A stretch of DNA of 64,000 nucleotides from Allacma fusca (lineage: Eukaryota > Arthropoda > Collembola > Symphypleona > Sminthuridae): contig OX359247.1 in assembly GCA_947179485.1 (NCBI GenBank), positions 61,849,131 to 61,913,130 on the forward strand. Direction: 5' to 3'. The notes beneath the pieces were generated by a model, which was given only the letters and a program-made list of their open reading frames with translations, was not told where the DNA came from and ran no database searches. This document shows, one piece after another, positions 1 through 13,200 of this stretch (positions are counted from its first letter, which is position 1; every line of letters starts with the position of its first letter). Position numbers and translations under genes: made by a program.

Positions 1-3000
1 CCTCTAGATGAACAAGGACAAGTACCTCTAATTTTTCCGGCAGCTCAAGTTTCTTCCGAAAAGGAACATTCTTCTGAAGCATTAGAAAGTGGTTGTGACA
101 ATTATAGTACGACGGCACACAGTAAGGATTCTCGACTTTATCCGTCCTTAAATTCTCTAATGAATGATCCTATCAGAGCGCTCGTGGAAAGTGTGGCTGA
201 TCTATCAGCTAATATTGAGCTTTCGGTAAATGAGTAACTCTTTGAATTTTCTTGTTTTCTTAAAGTACAACTTTGTATTTCATTTAAAGATGACAGTAAG
301 TATGTTATATATGTATAGGCAAATGAACGATCTGGCGAGACTCAAATTGATGAGCCTTTTGAATTCGTTGATAATTATTTTGTCGACACAGAAATCCATA
401 AAGATTTTTCTAAGTCCCCTGAACAGTTTCCGAAGGCAGTGAAAAGTTGTAATATCGACGACATTTCCATCCATATATCTTTGTTTGGTGGGAGGGATTT
501 CGGCAGGTAGTTGTTTCAATAAGTTTATAGATTAACGTTGCAAAGTAATTGTACTACATTGTATGTCGTTTCAAAAAGTGTGTTTCTGTGGAGTTTCCAT
601 GTATGCAGCTATTGCAGTTTTTGTGGGAAGTTTACTGACGTATAATTTGGTAACTATTTGTTATTTTCAGGGGTTATGAACTCTCAACTGAAGATATCCA
701 AAGCAACAGTGACAATAATTTAAGTCAAGGCACCGAGGATAATGATTTAAGTTTTAGGAATAATGAAAAGCTTGTGGAATTCCATGTTCAAAGGGTAAGT
801 TATATTATAAAAAATCATCTGTGGCTAGTGGCTATTGCAAAATGGCATCAAGGGGGCAACGACTTTTTTCTGTCGGTATTCCAACAACGTTTATAAAAGT
901 TCTGTGTGGGGCTTTTGCACCTATGTATGTATGAGCCATATGTACTAGTATGTAATTAAATGTGGCATATTTTAATTTTCCGGTTGACCCGATCTTCTCA
1001 AAAATGTACATGGTTCTGACACATTAGACACCTGTAAAATGTTAGAACAGTGTGGTGACATTGGTTCGACTATTATCGTGATGATCGACACGTAGACACG
1101 CAGACAACCGCAGACATTAAAACTATAGCAATTAGGAACTTAGTTTCACTTTGCCCCTAAAAACTAGAAATAAGGAACTTCGTTTCACTTCAGATCTAAA
1201 AAGTACTAAAATGACAATTATTTAAACCTCACCAGTACCGTGTTTTAGTATGAAATACGTGATCAGAGGTGGTCGTTATCATACAATAATAATGACTTCA
1301 TTTTCTGCAGCTGCAATTTCATCATGATTCTTACCCAGAAACTACGAAGCAAGCATCACGGCAAGTTTTAACAGTACATAGATTCGAAGTTACGGACAAT
1401 GTAAAAACTTCGCGGTTTAAGAAAGTATTGTACTTAGATGAGCTGTCAGATGTAATCAAGGAAGAAAATCCAGACATGGTATGAGACTGACATGCTTATA
1501 ATTACATATTAGGTGATTGTTATCACGCCAAGTGTTACGGGTATTACATAAGTGTCTTGTTTTCACAGCTAATCATTAAGGCGAAACATGTTCGACCGGA
1601 AGAAAAAATCAAGTTGGAGGAATGCTTTTTGACAATTCATTTGATGCCACTTCAAGTTACATTGGATCAAGAAACTTTGATTTTCTTACTGAAGTATTTC
1701 GAGGGATTGTTACCACTCGCAGATGGTATTAAAATTCTAAAGTTTTTTAGTTTTATGACTTCTACTCTTTTAGTTCGAAGCATTACTTAACAATTGAAAT
1801 CTTACGTTTTCGCCAATATCTCAAGAGTCCAGTTCGGAAGTTCTAAAGGCGACTGAGGTAGGCAAAGAAAATACTCAAGTGGTGTACAGTGTCGATGAAG
1901 ACGTTACACTTGTTAAGACTACTTTAGTCGAACATCCAGCACCAAGTTCTCCTAGAATACCTAATGTTGAGAAAAGGCCCAAAGTTTATTTTAGGTATGG
2001 TGAATTCACTTTTAGCATGACACGTTGTGTTACTAATATTAATGTGGTTATCAATATTATTTTTTACTGTCCATTCTTTAAGCCATATTTTTAATATTTG
2101 TAATGCACAGTAAAACTATGATTTGATCATGCTTGTGACTATAGGGTGCCTCATTTTCTTTGGCCGACCCTCGCGTGCGTATGGGAGTTTTTACTTATCC
2201 ACTATTTGATCCCTCAGTTTCTAGTAAATTTTTTCCCAAAAGGTAATTTCTTTGACCTGGGTCAATATCTGGTCTCACAGTCACGAACGTGTAGTAAATG
2301 TTTTAAGAATTTCGAAATTAGCTATTACTTTTTCCAGCAGAATTGTTTTTCATGTACAAAGCTTACTTGTAGGAAATTTTATGGGCTTTCGATTGAGCTA
2401 TCAGACAGCCCCCGGCTTTAGGAAACTTTTAATGTTAACAGAAAAAAGGGAGACAGTGAAATTTTTATGAAATTATGAATCACTCATCTAGTTGGTTACC
2501 GAGAGATGAACGCAAATACAATTTGAATAAGGTAGACAGACGAGGTTGCTCTACTTTGCCAATGGTAACGGGTGCTGGGATGAGGGCCAAGAAATCAGCT
2601 TGGCACACAGAGTTTAAGTTTTATTTTCGCTTTCTTTGAGTCTTATTTTCTAAGTTTTGCTGGAGCAAAAGTGCCGAAATTTTTTTATTAAAATTGCTCG
2701 AAATTCTTGCAACTTTGTTACGCGAATCGTCGAGCTAGAGTATTCTTAAAGTAAACTGGGAAATAATTTGCTGCAAACTGGGGAATCAAACTGGATGAGT
2801 CACTCCTTATACAAATTGGGGCACTGTGAATGAGTTAACGCCTGTGTTTTAATTCGTAGGGAAATTATCTTTTCTCCTGATGTTCCCATAAGGATTGATT
2901 ACAAAGGAAAAATGGCATTTGACTTCGTTTCCCCAACCATGAAGGGGGGGCTTACCAGTTTACTTATGGGCCTGGGACAGTTGGACAACGCCAAGATAAA

Positions 3001-4004
3001 ACTAGTCGCGCTTAGGAATGAGAGAGGGTGAGGTTTATATTTTGATCTGAAAGGAATTAAGGCATCTCACTTCCAAGTGTTCAAGTAAAATTCTTATTAT
3101 ATGTTATACATATTTTTGTGCTCCACTGGGGATAATTTAGTGTCCTGGGGGTGGAAAATGTCATCTACTATTTAACCAGTGAATGGGCAGCTGATATCAG
3201 CAAGCATCAATTTCCAACAATTTTGAAGGGCGTCGATATTTTTTTACCAGCAAACGCTTTCATTCAGTTGTGTGAGTTTCCACGTATCCTTTGATATTAA
3301 CACAGTCGATATTCGAGATAATAATGAAAAAGGTGGAATATTTAGATCAAGGTGTCAAAGATCTATTTATTTTGCCCGCTGCGCAATACCGAAGAGATGG
3401 GAATTTAATTTATGGGGTCCAGCTTGGGCTGACTGCATTTTCTTCATCCACAGTAGATGCGTTACTTCAGTTAACAAATCGATTGGTACTAGCGGTTCAG
3501 GTAAGGATATTCTTATTCATAGAATTTTACGTTCGGATGCTAATTAGATATTAATTAAATTACTAATAACATTATCTTTAGAAAACTGCAGAAGTCACGT
3601 ACGATATAGTTTCATCTGGGCAAAGTATTGACCAAGAGAGGCAAGCATTTGCTTTGCGCTCACATCCATCTGGTATTGTGGATGGCGTTACCAATGCCTG
3701 TTCCGCTATCGTTGATGTAAGGTTCCACAGTTTTATGTAAAGGCAAATATCTCATATTTGAGTAATGTATTATTTTGACTAATAGGGTGTTGGAAGTACC
3801 GCTTCAAATTTTGTTACTGCTGCGAATGCTGGAAGTGCAAGCAAAGGTATTCCCGGGGCAATCGGTGGAGTCTTGAGGGAAATTCCACCTGCTCTTGTCA
3901 AGCCTGTGATTATCGCTGCCGAGGCCACGACTAATGTCATTGAAGGTGCGAAAGCACAGTTTAATCCAAACCTGAAGAGGGAATTCGACGAGAAAAGAAA
4001 ATAA
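1..4004 (+). CDS. ATG2: Autophagy-related protein 2 (ATG2), C-terminal part, 11 exons
   Basis: ATG2 is the bridge-like lipid transfer protein that moves phospholipids from ER to growing phagophore and also acts at lipid droplets. Exons read as 1-225, 319-506, 671-794, 1311-1478, 1569-1725, 1826-1994, 2860-3027, 3141-3271, 3346-3500, 3582-3716 and 3786-4004. All junctions are GT-AG and all phases agree, giving 612 residues, so more than half of a usual ATG2 (about 1,900-2,000 aa) lies before position 1. Family landmarks include SLFGGRDFG, the LHVRPE-like IKAKHVRPEE, FSPDVPIRIDYKG, GLTSLLMGLGQLD, and QGVKDLFILPAAQYRRDG followed by STVDALLQLTNRLV. The acceptor at 3345 was chosen because it restores IQL-YQGVKDL; the alternative at 3305 breaks phase. 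No decay is visible. I am confident about the family and fairly confident about each exon edge. Confidence 0.93.
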
Positions 4005-4998
4005 GAATGAATTATACATAATACATTACTAGCTTTCTTTCTATTTCAAGTATTAATTTTTATAGTTAACAATAAGTTCAATGTAAAAATGTTGCAAGCA
4101 GTTGTGATTAACTATAAAACTACAGAAAAATTCGTTATAAGGGATGTATCGCTATAAGTAATGCTTCGGTCCCACCAGAAGTCCATAGTATATTGTACAA
4201 TCATGTTAGAGATTGCTGTTTACAATCGAAGTACGTCGGTCCCTTGGACATCACATGTAACGGAATTCGACTGTTTATTACATTTACTTAAAAAGATTAC
4301 ATTATCTATTAGCTAATGAAATGTTACTTGTTATTAGATATGTATCCATGGTGCTTTCTCCTGCGTTCGTAATTAAGAACGTTAACTGTACTCTTCCTCC
4401 GCAGATTTTATGAATATGAGAAAGTACGAGGTACTGTTTTTATGTACACACAGATGTGATTCATTGCGTATTACTATTAGTATTAATTACATATAATAAT
4501 TGCAGTAAATACCTGCTGATAGGCACTATCGATTTTCTTATTACAGTCTCTGTAATAGGATATGTTTTATGCACTATTTCATTTCTTGATGTCCGTACTT
4601 ACTATATAATTTGTAGAAGAATCGCAAAATTCTATGTAACTACTGAAGAATCAAGCATATAGCTAATTGCTACATTTCATTCGACGTATCACCGTCGTGC
4701 TAACCTCGATTCAAATTTTGAATATAATTGAAGGATTTTCAAAATTTTGACCGGGAAATTCTGGTAAATTTTTTGACGTGTTATTCTTTTAGCCTAGCAG
4801 GAATCATCTGAGACCTGCTCCTCTCCCCGAGGTCTAATTGTCTTATGACGGAGTTTTTATGTAATTAAAAAAACTTTAATTCATACTGAGTACGAGTTAA
4901 AATTTCCAAAAACTATTTTTAAGCCTTGAAGTACTTTCAAAAAACTGTAATAACTTGGCGGGATATTCAAATTCATCAATTTTTTGATCAACATATCT
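4005..4998. other. Intergenic, no gene seen
   Basis: AT-rich sequence after the ATG2 stop. I see no convincing exon or RNA gene. A GTTATAAGG/GCTATAAG pair near 4133-4160 resembles a pogo-type transposon end, but no partner end was found. Bases 4991-4998 (ACATATCT) are the left target-site duplication of the next element. Confidence 0.5.
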
Positions 4999-6836
4999 CA
5001 CTGCTGCCCTAGTCTAGTCAGACTTGACTAGGAAAGACTAGACTTGAATAGACTAGGAAGCAAAATGGACGTAAAAGAATAGACTTGACTTGACTACGAA
5101 TGGTGTTACATTTATGGGACTTGACTAGAATAGACTAGGGCAACTGACGAAAACACAGGACTTGACTAGACTTGACTTGCATGACTCCGTGGTAAAGCTA
5201 GTCAAGTCATAATTACTTGAGGCTCTCTCATGTAGCTGAAAATCATAGCAAGAAAGCCAGAAAGCAATTCCAGTACGGTTTACTTTGCTTAAGTAAATAT
5301 ATGGTTTTCGTTTCTACAGATTAAAACATGAAATTGTCCACTAAGCCACGTAGAAATGTTTAGGAAAATCTAGTTTTTAGTTACAATTTCTTCGTTAACA
5401 AGGAAATTGATCATAATGAAAGCTACGATACATTTCCCACATTTCATTTTTGCGGAAAAAAATGTCTATTAATACTCTTCAAATTGCCACTGAAATTAAA
5501 AATAAGATTAATTAGGATACACTTTCCTTCCTGGTGGAGGTCCTCGAACATATACCTGATGTGATTATGGTAGTTCACACTACACAAACTCCATTTTCTT
5601 ATACCTGGAAAAATACCTGATACATTATATTGTACCAGGCACTTGTTGAATCTCGAATACAGTTCTAATGTAGGAAAATGTATAACACTACCACGTATAT
5701 AATCGTAAGAGAAATAACGTAAGTTCCACCAATAGTATTTTCACCCCATCGAGAACGCATTGGGTATAATTGGGAGAAAAATTAGTTCTGCCAAAGAGGA
5801 ATCTGATACCACCTCGCTTACGTATCCAAGTATTAAATTTAACCACAGATCGATTCCACAAATTCTGATTCATCCCCAACATTTTAGTGTCTGTTTACTA
5901 ATTAAAAACATCATGTCAGCTGGTATTAATACTATTTAAATTAATGACTTCTTTAAAACACTCGGTGTAGCTTACGGGATTGCTCATTGGCAGAACAAAT
6001 TTTTCTTCAATTAATACCAAGTTTGTGGAATCAAAACATGTGATTTCTTGTCGTCAGCACCAGTTTTAGAAAAATTAATGCCACTAATGTTGGTGGTACA
6101 TCCGAAATACACTCGATACAATTTACATATGTGTTTTGTCATTGTTATCTCTAGTTTGTTTTCCACTAATACCAACTACATACCTGATATTTCTTCCTTT
6201 TGCCCAAACCCCGCCACCAACCAAAGAATCGATCTTTCTAACGTGCCCTTTCTTTAGCAATGTCATTTTGAGGTTCAGTAACTGCCTGGTGCAATGTTTT
6301 TATACCCTCATACAAACTACAACAAATTCTACTAAGTGTACCGGGTACTTCCCGTAGTACGTCCCAGTGGAAATATCATATACCCGACAATATCCCCATC
6401 TTCAATCCCTATATACCAGATAGGAAAGTTTAACCACTACTTTATAAACTGACAACATTATTCTTGTATTGATGTTGTAAAATACACGAGTTAATTCTCA
6501 TTTGTACGTCGTTTTATGCAAACTAACATGTGCTAGTTTTTTATGGATGTATTCGCTACAAATCTGAAAATTTCCGACTCAGCGAAACTCAAGTTTTTGA
6601 AAATAACATTTTTCATATGTTGCTGATCAAGAGGAAGGGATTTTTGCAAAAAAATATAATGTGACTAGGGGAATAGACTAGACTTGACTAGGGAACCAGC
6701 TGTAGAATCAAGACTAGGACTAGACTTGACTATTGCTACTTAAACATTCAGCTGACTTGACTAGACTTGACTAGTTGCGGTTCTAAACATAAAAGAGTAG
6801 ACTAGACTTGACTAGGTAGCCTGGCGGGCAGCAGTG
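4999..6836. mobile_element. hAT-type non-autonomous DNA transposon, 1,838 bp, TAGTCAAGTC family
   Basis: Perfect 11-bp terminal inverted repeats (CACTGCTGCCC at 4999-5009, its reverse complement at 6826-6836) are flanked by an exact 8-bp direct duplication, ACATATCT, at 4991-4998 and 6837-6844. An 8-bp duplication with short termini is the signature of the hAT superfamily. The two ends carry dense subterminal arrays of a short motif, TAGTCAAGTC or its complement GACTTGACTA, at about 5010-5215 and 6660-6815. Such repeats are normally transposase-binding sites in hAT elements. The central 1.4 kb holds only short ORFs with no transposase similarity, so the copy must depend on a transposase supplied elsewhere. 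Confidence 0.88.
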
Positions 6837-6844
6837 ACATATCT

Positions 6845-7553
6845 GTTCTCTAAGAAGGAGTCATATGACACTTGCCTCCCTCAGAACAATTTCAAGTGTT
6901 TCTTCAATCTGAACTTTGGCTGTAGGGTAGAAAACACCCCAAGGGTTTGTCTTTTTAACTATGATATGGTAACATGAACTCCGACTTCAGATATGCAACT
7001 ACTGTAAAACGGGAGTGCCTGGGTTTTCTAAATTATTAATTAAACATTTTCATTGGTACCACAATCAAGAGGACTTACAGGTTTTTCTTGCTGAATGCCT
7101 CAAAAGACAATAATGGCATCCCCCTCCTAACTAGTACACTAAAAGCCTGGGCCAGACCAGTCATATAACAGGGAAATGAATTATGTATTCCATAAACTTT
7201 GGCATTAGAATGTATCTATAAGTAGATCAGATTACCATTGCATTGGTTCTCTGTCTTCTTCAGGAAGGTTCTATCTATGAATGTTAAATAAGCAGTGTTG
7301 TTACAACTACTGAATCAGAAATACTTTGATGTGTCATACAATCTCCTTTTTATTACAAATCCCACAGCTTGAAATGCCAGAGTATATAATTACTCCAGCT
7401 CACATTACTCCAGTAAACAATTTAAACTGATAAGACACGAACATGTAATCCCATATAAAGTAGTTTCATGCACAATCCTCGGGAATAAATAATGGACAAA
7501 CTAGAGAAATGTAAACTGCTAATTAACTGCAGATACAAGTAGTAACGTTAGAC
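6845..7553. other. Intergenic, 3' flank of the vWA gene
   Basis: No gene seen. On the minus strand an AATAAA (plus-strand TTTATT around 7348-7353) lies about 200 bp past the stop codon of the vWA gene and may be its polyadenylation signal. Confidence 0.4.
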
Positions 7554-9239
7554 CTAAAGAGTCAGAACTTTGGTACCAACAATACCCAGAATCAATAGAC
7601 CCATAGTAACCGTCACACTTAATGCCCCTAGAGTCGAATCTTCCGGTTTCTGGGTTGTTTTTGTACCACTGGTGCCCTCATCAGCTTCATCCGTGGTCTC
7701 GTCAGTAGAGCTTTCTTCGTCACTGTCTTCGCCCTCTGTTGTTGTGTCAGGATCTTCTGGACTTTCTTCAGTCGTAGGGGGTGAAGAAACCTGATACCCC
7801 TCCATTGCCTCAATGACATAGTTATTAGTACCGCTGAACCCCTCAACAGACAAGTAAACTTCAAACTCTTGGTCCAAAATGCGTTTCATAATTGGGTGAA
7901 TGAAAGTCCCTTCTGCTGCTAAGATGCCATCGTGGAAAGCTGAACTTGGATTGGGATTGTTTTCAGACAGGGAGTAGTAACCCGCAATTTGGCCTTCTGT
8001 AGCTTCTAAAGCTATGGTGATTCCACCCTCTGGAACGCTGAACGAGTAGTATCTCTTCTCACCTTTGTTCAAGGCATCCTCAACAGGTTCATTGAGGGCA
8101 GGCTTCTGAGGAACTTTGCAAGTCTCTTCATTTATCCTTCGGAAGAATTCTGCTAGGACCTCGAAATTTTCCAAAGTGAATACGTTTGCTTGATTTCCAT
8201 ATGCCAATTCCTGTAGCTCCTCGTAATTAATTTGGTCACTGATCCCCACAGCATAAGATGATACATTTAATTTCTTCAGTAGCTCTATGTTTTCCACACC
8301 CTTGGGATTGGACTCTCCATCCGTAAATATTGTCATGACACGAGGAGCTCCTTGTCTGGGTTCGGACTTGGAAAAGACTTCAAAAGCTTTCTGTAAGGCT
8401 ACGTTTGTATGAGTTTTGGAATCGGGGTAAGTCAACTTGAGAACTTCTTGCTTCAGTTCTTCCATTTCCATAAAGTTATCTAGTTCAAAAACAATTTTCG
8501 TATCTTCTTCAGAGGCGAAGATTACGAATCCATGCCGAACTGTCTTCAGGGAATAGGACCCGATGAGATCAATGACAAATCTTTTACACAGTTCGAAATT
8601 CGCTTCTCCGACACTACCCGAGCCATCCAGAACTATTACCAGGTCCATCTTCCCACTGCAAGGTGGATTGAGGTCATCATACTCATCAGTTCTGTTAATA
8701 AAAGTACGGTTGTCCCAAAGGTCATGACGGCTATACCGTTGGTCCCACAATTTAGCCTGATCTTCTAGCTTTTGAGGAATCTCGACGTTTAAGGATTGGA
8801 GGAAGAGTCTAGCAGCCAAACCGGAATACAAAGGTTTGAGTAAATCTTGCCAAGCCGTTTGAATCCAATTGATGTTGTACTCGGTTTTTATCTTTCCGTG
8901 GAATTCTGTAAGACTGAAGTCTTTGGACCTATTATATTGAATTTCTGCAACGTTCCAAAGGCCACCATAGTTAGGCCTCGGGAATTCTGATATCTCTTCA
9001 CCATCCTTAGTCTCGACGTAGGCGATTCTCCGGAGGAAGCCGTAGTCATCGTCGAAGATGTGGGTCTTCTGGATTTTTTCAACCACAAGTTCTACAACGT
9101 TTTTGCCCTTGGCATTTTCTACTAAAGATTGATCTATCCCTGCCGAAATTAATTCAACAAAGAGTAAAAGCACTGTTACTAATTGGAAAGTAAAGGATTT
9201 CATTTTCGTGGAAGCGTTGCCGAGGATTAGAAAAAACAA
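7554..9239 (-). CDS. Secreted, probably GPI-anchored von Willebrand factor A domain protein
   Basis: This is a single open frame of 561 codons with no intron. The likely start is the second Met (codon 13, base 9203), because the residues after it form a good signal peptide (hydrophobic FQLVTVLLLFVELISA). Residues 90-150 contain GGLWNV and later W-x-D-L-x-K-P-L-Y-S-G-L-A-A-R, a segment that in other animal proteins precedes a vWA domain. The vWA domain spans about 198-375, with a complete metal-ion site: DGSGS at 205-209, the Thr around 276-278 and the Asp of TDGES at 307. An acidic Thr/Ser/Glu stalk (about 475-540) and a hydrophobic tail ending at the stop suggest GPI attachment. vWA proteins of this kind usually bind extracellular ligands or other cells; the specific role is unknown. 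Confidence 0.85.
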   Translation of the reverse strand: MFFLILGNASTKMKSFTFQLVTVLLLFVELISAGIDQSLVENAKGKNVVELVVEKIQKTHIFDDDYGFLRRIAYVETKDGEEISEFPRPNYGGLWNVAEIQYNRSKDFSLTEFHGKIKTEYNINWIQTAWQDLLKPLYSGLAARLFLQSLNVEIPQKLEDQAKLWDQRYSRHDLWDNRTFINRTDEYDDLNPPCSGKMDLVIVLDGSGSVGEANFELCKRFVIDLIGSYSLKTVRHGFVIFASEEDTKIVFELDNFMEMEELKQEVLKLTYPDSKTHTNVALQKAFEVFSKSEPRQGAPRVMTIFTDGESNPKGVENIELLKKLNVSSYAVGISDQINYEELQELAYGNQANVFTLENFEVLAEFFRRINEETCKVPQKPALNEPVEDALNKGEKRYYSFSVPEGGITIALEATEGQIAGYYSLSENNPNPSSAFHDGILAAEGTFIHPIMKRILDQEFEVYLSVEGFSGTNNYVIEAMEGYQVSSPPTTEESPEDPDTTTEGEDSDEESSTDETTDEADEGTSGTKTTQKPEDSTLGALSVTVTMGLLILGIVGTKVLTL

Positions 9240-10282
9240 TATACAGAAATAGTGATCAATTACGGGACTAGACGTTGTCGCAAAGCTTATTTTGCGGTAC
9301 TGAATGGAATTGAATGATCAAGCCTATGTACGACTCCAGCAACCCTAAAAATTCGGGTGACGTCTTGATTAAAAAATGCTGGTTGCGACATAGGAAGTCA
9401 TGACCTTCCACCGTAATTACGTATGTATGGGTAAAAAAGCATTCTACGCAAGGTAAACCTTGCAATTGGAAAGATGTACATGATCTACTCAGGTGTACTT
9501 AATATTAATACTTGCTAAAGTCAAGTTGACGTATTTAGTTGGAATTTAGCGTAATATCTATAAATGAAAGCGTGTGTCATAGTGTGATTGATGGGGTATT
9601 TCTGGAACTAGTTCGATACGGGCTGCATTGTAGTGGAGGGCAGTCTGCTTATAGAGGTATTAATGCAACTAGATATAATTAACCCTGCTAGCATACACTA
9701 TTCGTTTTTATCCTTTAAAATTGAAATTAGTGATTACGACCTAGATATCATAAATAATTAATTATAATTGATACTGACATCATGATAGCATTATTCAGGT
9801 AGACTGTTGCATTTATAATTACGTATGTTCGAGGTATGATAATACTATATTCACACATGTATGCATGTAATGGCTTCATTATCAAATCAACACAGTGGAA
9901 GTGAGATATGACATATGAGATTACTATTCTTTTTGACAATCACACATGAAATATTTATCGTAACACAGATAATCTCCAGCCCTCATACGCCCCTTTGGAA
10001 CAAACAACCTGTCCCCTCAAACATATTTTTGTTTGGCGTGTATTATAATTAAGAGGAAAAAATGTGTACGTAATGTAGATACACGTGTAAGTAATTTCTT
10101 CCTGAGCAAAATCAGTTGTTGCCTTTAGTGTCTCAATTCTTCAAGACTTGAAGGTTACTCAGTCTGTACTGATTTTAAAATGAAAATGCTAAAAAAGAAA
10201 AGGGTACAAAATCATAAAAGCAATTTGCCTTGATCATATTCGTTCCAACAAAAGTATAAAAAGACACTCATTCTCCATAATA
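9240..10282. other. Intergenic between vWA gene and ABCB gene
   Basis: About 1 kb between the 5' end of the vWA gene and the 3' end of the ABCB-like gene, both on the minus strand. I see no exon, RNA gene or repeat that I can support. Confidence 0.4.
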
Positions 10283-13200
10283 TTACTCCGAGATGAACGA
10301 TGACATCTTAATGTCCGCCAGGGCAACTTCTGTACCGCGTTCATACAGCTGCTGACTCATGTACATTTCATAGTACAATCCTTTCTTCTTAAGTAGATCT
10401 TTATCCGCTCCCATTTCGGCGACTGTGCTTTCATTTATAACCACAATGGTATCTGCTCCACGGATGGGATGAATACGCTGAGAAATGACGATGAACGTCC
10501 GGCCTTTTCGTAAATTCATCAAGGATTTCATCAAAAGTCGATCACATTCTTCGTCTACAGAGACCGTCAATTCATTCACGATGACAACTTTTGCTTTCCT
10601 TACAGCGGCTCTGGCCACACCGATTCTCTGTTTTAGGGCGAATGTTTCAGCGTTTACGGGCAGGTCTTTCAATTTTGTGTTGTATTCCTGTACAGTCATT
10701 ATTTCAGAATTTAGAGGAAAAGTAATTGTATTTATCAGTTGGAAATTTCAATGGAACAAATACGCTTACAAAATAAGTAATGAATAACCAGACTACAATG
10801 CAGATTAGGTTGTTTATACTTACTTGGGGCATTTCCTCGATTATATCGTCTATATGGGCCAATTTACCAGCTTTGATAATGTCTTCTTTTGACACATTTC
10901 TGGAATTATCTCCATACGCAATGTTGTCAGCAATGGACAAATCCATAAAAAAATCAGGATCTTGCGAAACCTTTACAATGTTTCGTCTCAAACTTCTGAC
11001 TTGTAGCTCATTATAGTTGATGCCATTTATTAACTGCGTTAACCGTTTCTGTTATTTTCACATTTCACCATACACAGCTATCATGTTCGTATGTATGTAT
11101 ATGTACATGCCCCCCCCAGAAGTTAAATAGACGGTCAAAAACTAGCACGGAGTCCCTCTTATTTCAAATGACTTACAATTTTACCTTCTTCAGGATCATA
11201 AAATCTGTAAAGCAACCCCATGAATGCAATCCTGGAGGCGGCTGACGAACTCACTATTGCCACATAATTTCCAGAAGGAATCACAAAGTTGAGCCCTCGC
11301 AAGACTACAACATCACTATGAACGGAGTCAGCGCAGCTTACATTTTCGAAAGTGAAGGCAGGGGGCGGCGTTCCGTGTTCCATGTTAAAGCTGCGCTGGA
11401 AGTGTAAATACAGTGATTTAACCAGAAAGTTTAATTAACAATAAAAGTCATAAAGTTACAAGATTGTAAGCAATAAATAGCTAACATTTCTAGGTCTTAA
11501 ATTAAAAGTAAGTATGCACGCTTAAAATAAGCTAGTGCTGCCACATAATCCAGTATACTTTATGAAAATTTCGTATTCATTCTTTCACGCTTACTGAAAA
11601 GAAATTGCCCCTTCGAAACATTTATCACAAATTGTGAGTTATATTACGAGGATGGATACACAAACACACGGACAAATCCAGGTGTTACATTAGGGCGCTA
11701 GCGCTGCCCTAAGAAAGATAAAAATCAAATCCATGGTTTCGAACTATTTTTCACGGGCGTATGGGAAAACGCGGTTGGCTTCGCTGCGCTGCCTCTAAAA
11801 CAAGACAATTATCTTATTTCTATAGCAGCGCAGCGCTGTCAAATAATGTCAATGTCCTTTACAACGCAACGTCAACCCGTGAGTATATAGGTTATCGCAG
11901 TACAGGACTATGTATATACATATCGTTATAAAGATAGGAATAATGCTAGTGACATGGATGCAAACATCTAATGTTTAAATCTTTAAATGATAAAAGTGTG
12001 GGTATGACAAATAGGCTGCAGGATGGAGATTGCAATATTAGCACGGAAAGTTGGAAATCCTGAATCGGCCGATGGGTTGGAAACTATGTTGCTGGAGGAC
12101 GGGATTTCTTTACGAATGAGATCTTCAAACTTCCGTATAGTTTCCAGCCCACCAGCCAGATGTCTATTAATTTCCAGCCGACTAGTCAGATATTAATTTC
12201 CAGGCCTCCAGCTAAATATTAATCTCCAACGCTCACCTAATAGATTACTATTTCCAGTCTTCCAGCCAATTACATAGTGTGTTCTCCAGCCTCTAGCCTA
12301 TCAGCGAGTACTAGTGCCTAAAACCTATAAATATGTCTCCAACATCCAGCATTTCAGCTTATTAAAGAGTTCTCCAATCTCCATCCCTCCAGCCTATTTG
12401 ATAGTTCCCAGAAGTGACGTTACGTAGATATAAATATTTGACTGTACTACTGGATAATTTAAACAAACGGAACTTTCACATGCAGAAGTCGGTGTCATGG
12501 AGACACAATGCTAATTTGTCAATCTCCTGGGTCCCTACCTGATTTTCATTGATCATCTTGTTTATTTTCATCGAGTTCATTGTTTCGAAAATAAAAGAAG
12601 CTGAATCCGCATGGTCCTTGTAGCTTGGAAGTATCCCAAATGCAAAACCCATTGGAAAAACTCCATTAAACATCAAGTATGTTACACTAAAAAACAAAAT
12701 CGATGAAAATATATTGAATTGTTCATGACCTGATATTAGGTGTACATCATTTTTTTAAAATAACGACATGCTTTTGAGAGTATGCACAAAATTCACATTT
12801 ACTCCAAGTTTGCGCTCACATTACAAACAAGACAGCTTCTTGATGAGTGAAATAATCTTCCCAAAAGACAACGGTCCACGCAGAAAGTGATAGCAGGAAG
12901 GACGCTCGAGAGAGGGCATATATCAAATGCCTTTTTACGAAGCTCCAAACATATCTGAAACGCCTGGACAATGTGGGATTTCTGATGGGTACGAAATAAT
13001 AATCATCCCCAAGATTAACATACATTGCCACTTATCTGTACTGCAACCCAATAGTGAAGCAGTAATTACGCGAAAATAACAAGAATGATAATTATTATAA
13101 ATAATATAATAACAAGAAGCTCATGAAGCATATATTTAGGAATTACTTCGGCTCGAATTGTAATTGTTTATACAGGTTGAGAATATGCCCAGAAAGGCCT

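Noticed and set aside
3272-3554. Alternative ATG2 exon start at 3306
   Set aside because: It breaks phase with the upstream donor; the acceptor at 3345 restores the conserved IQL-x-QGVKDL join.
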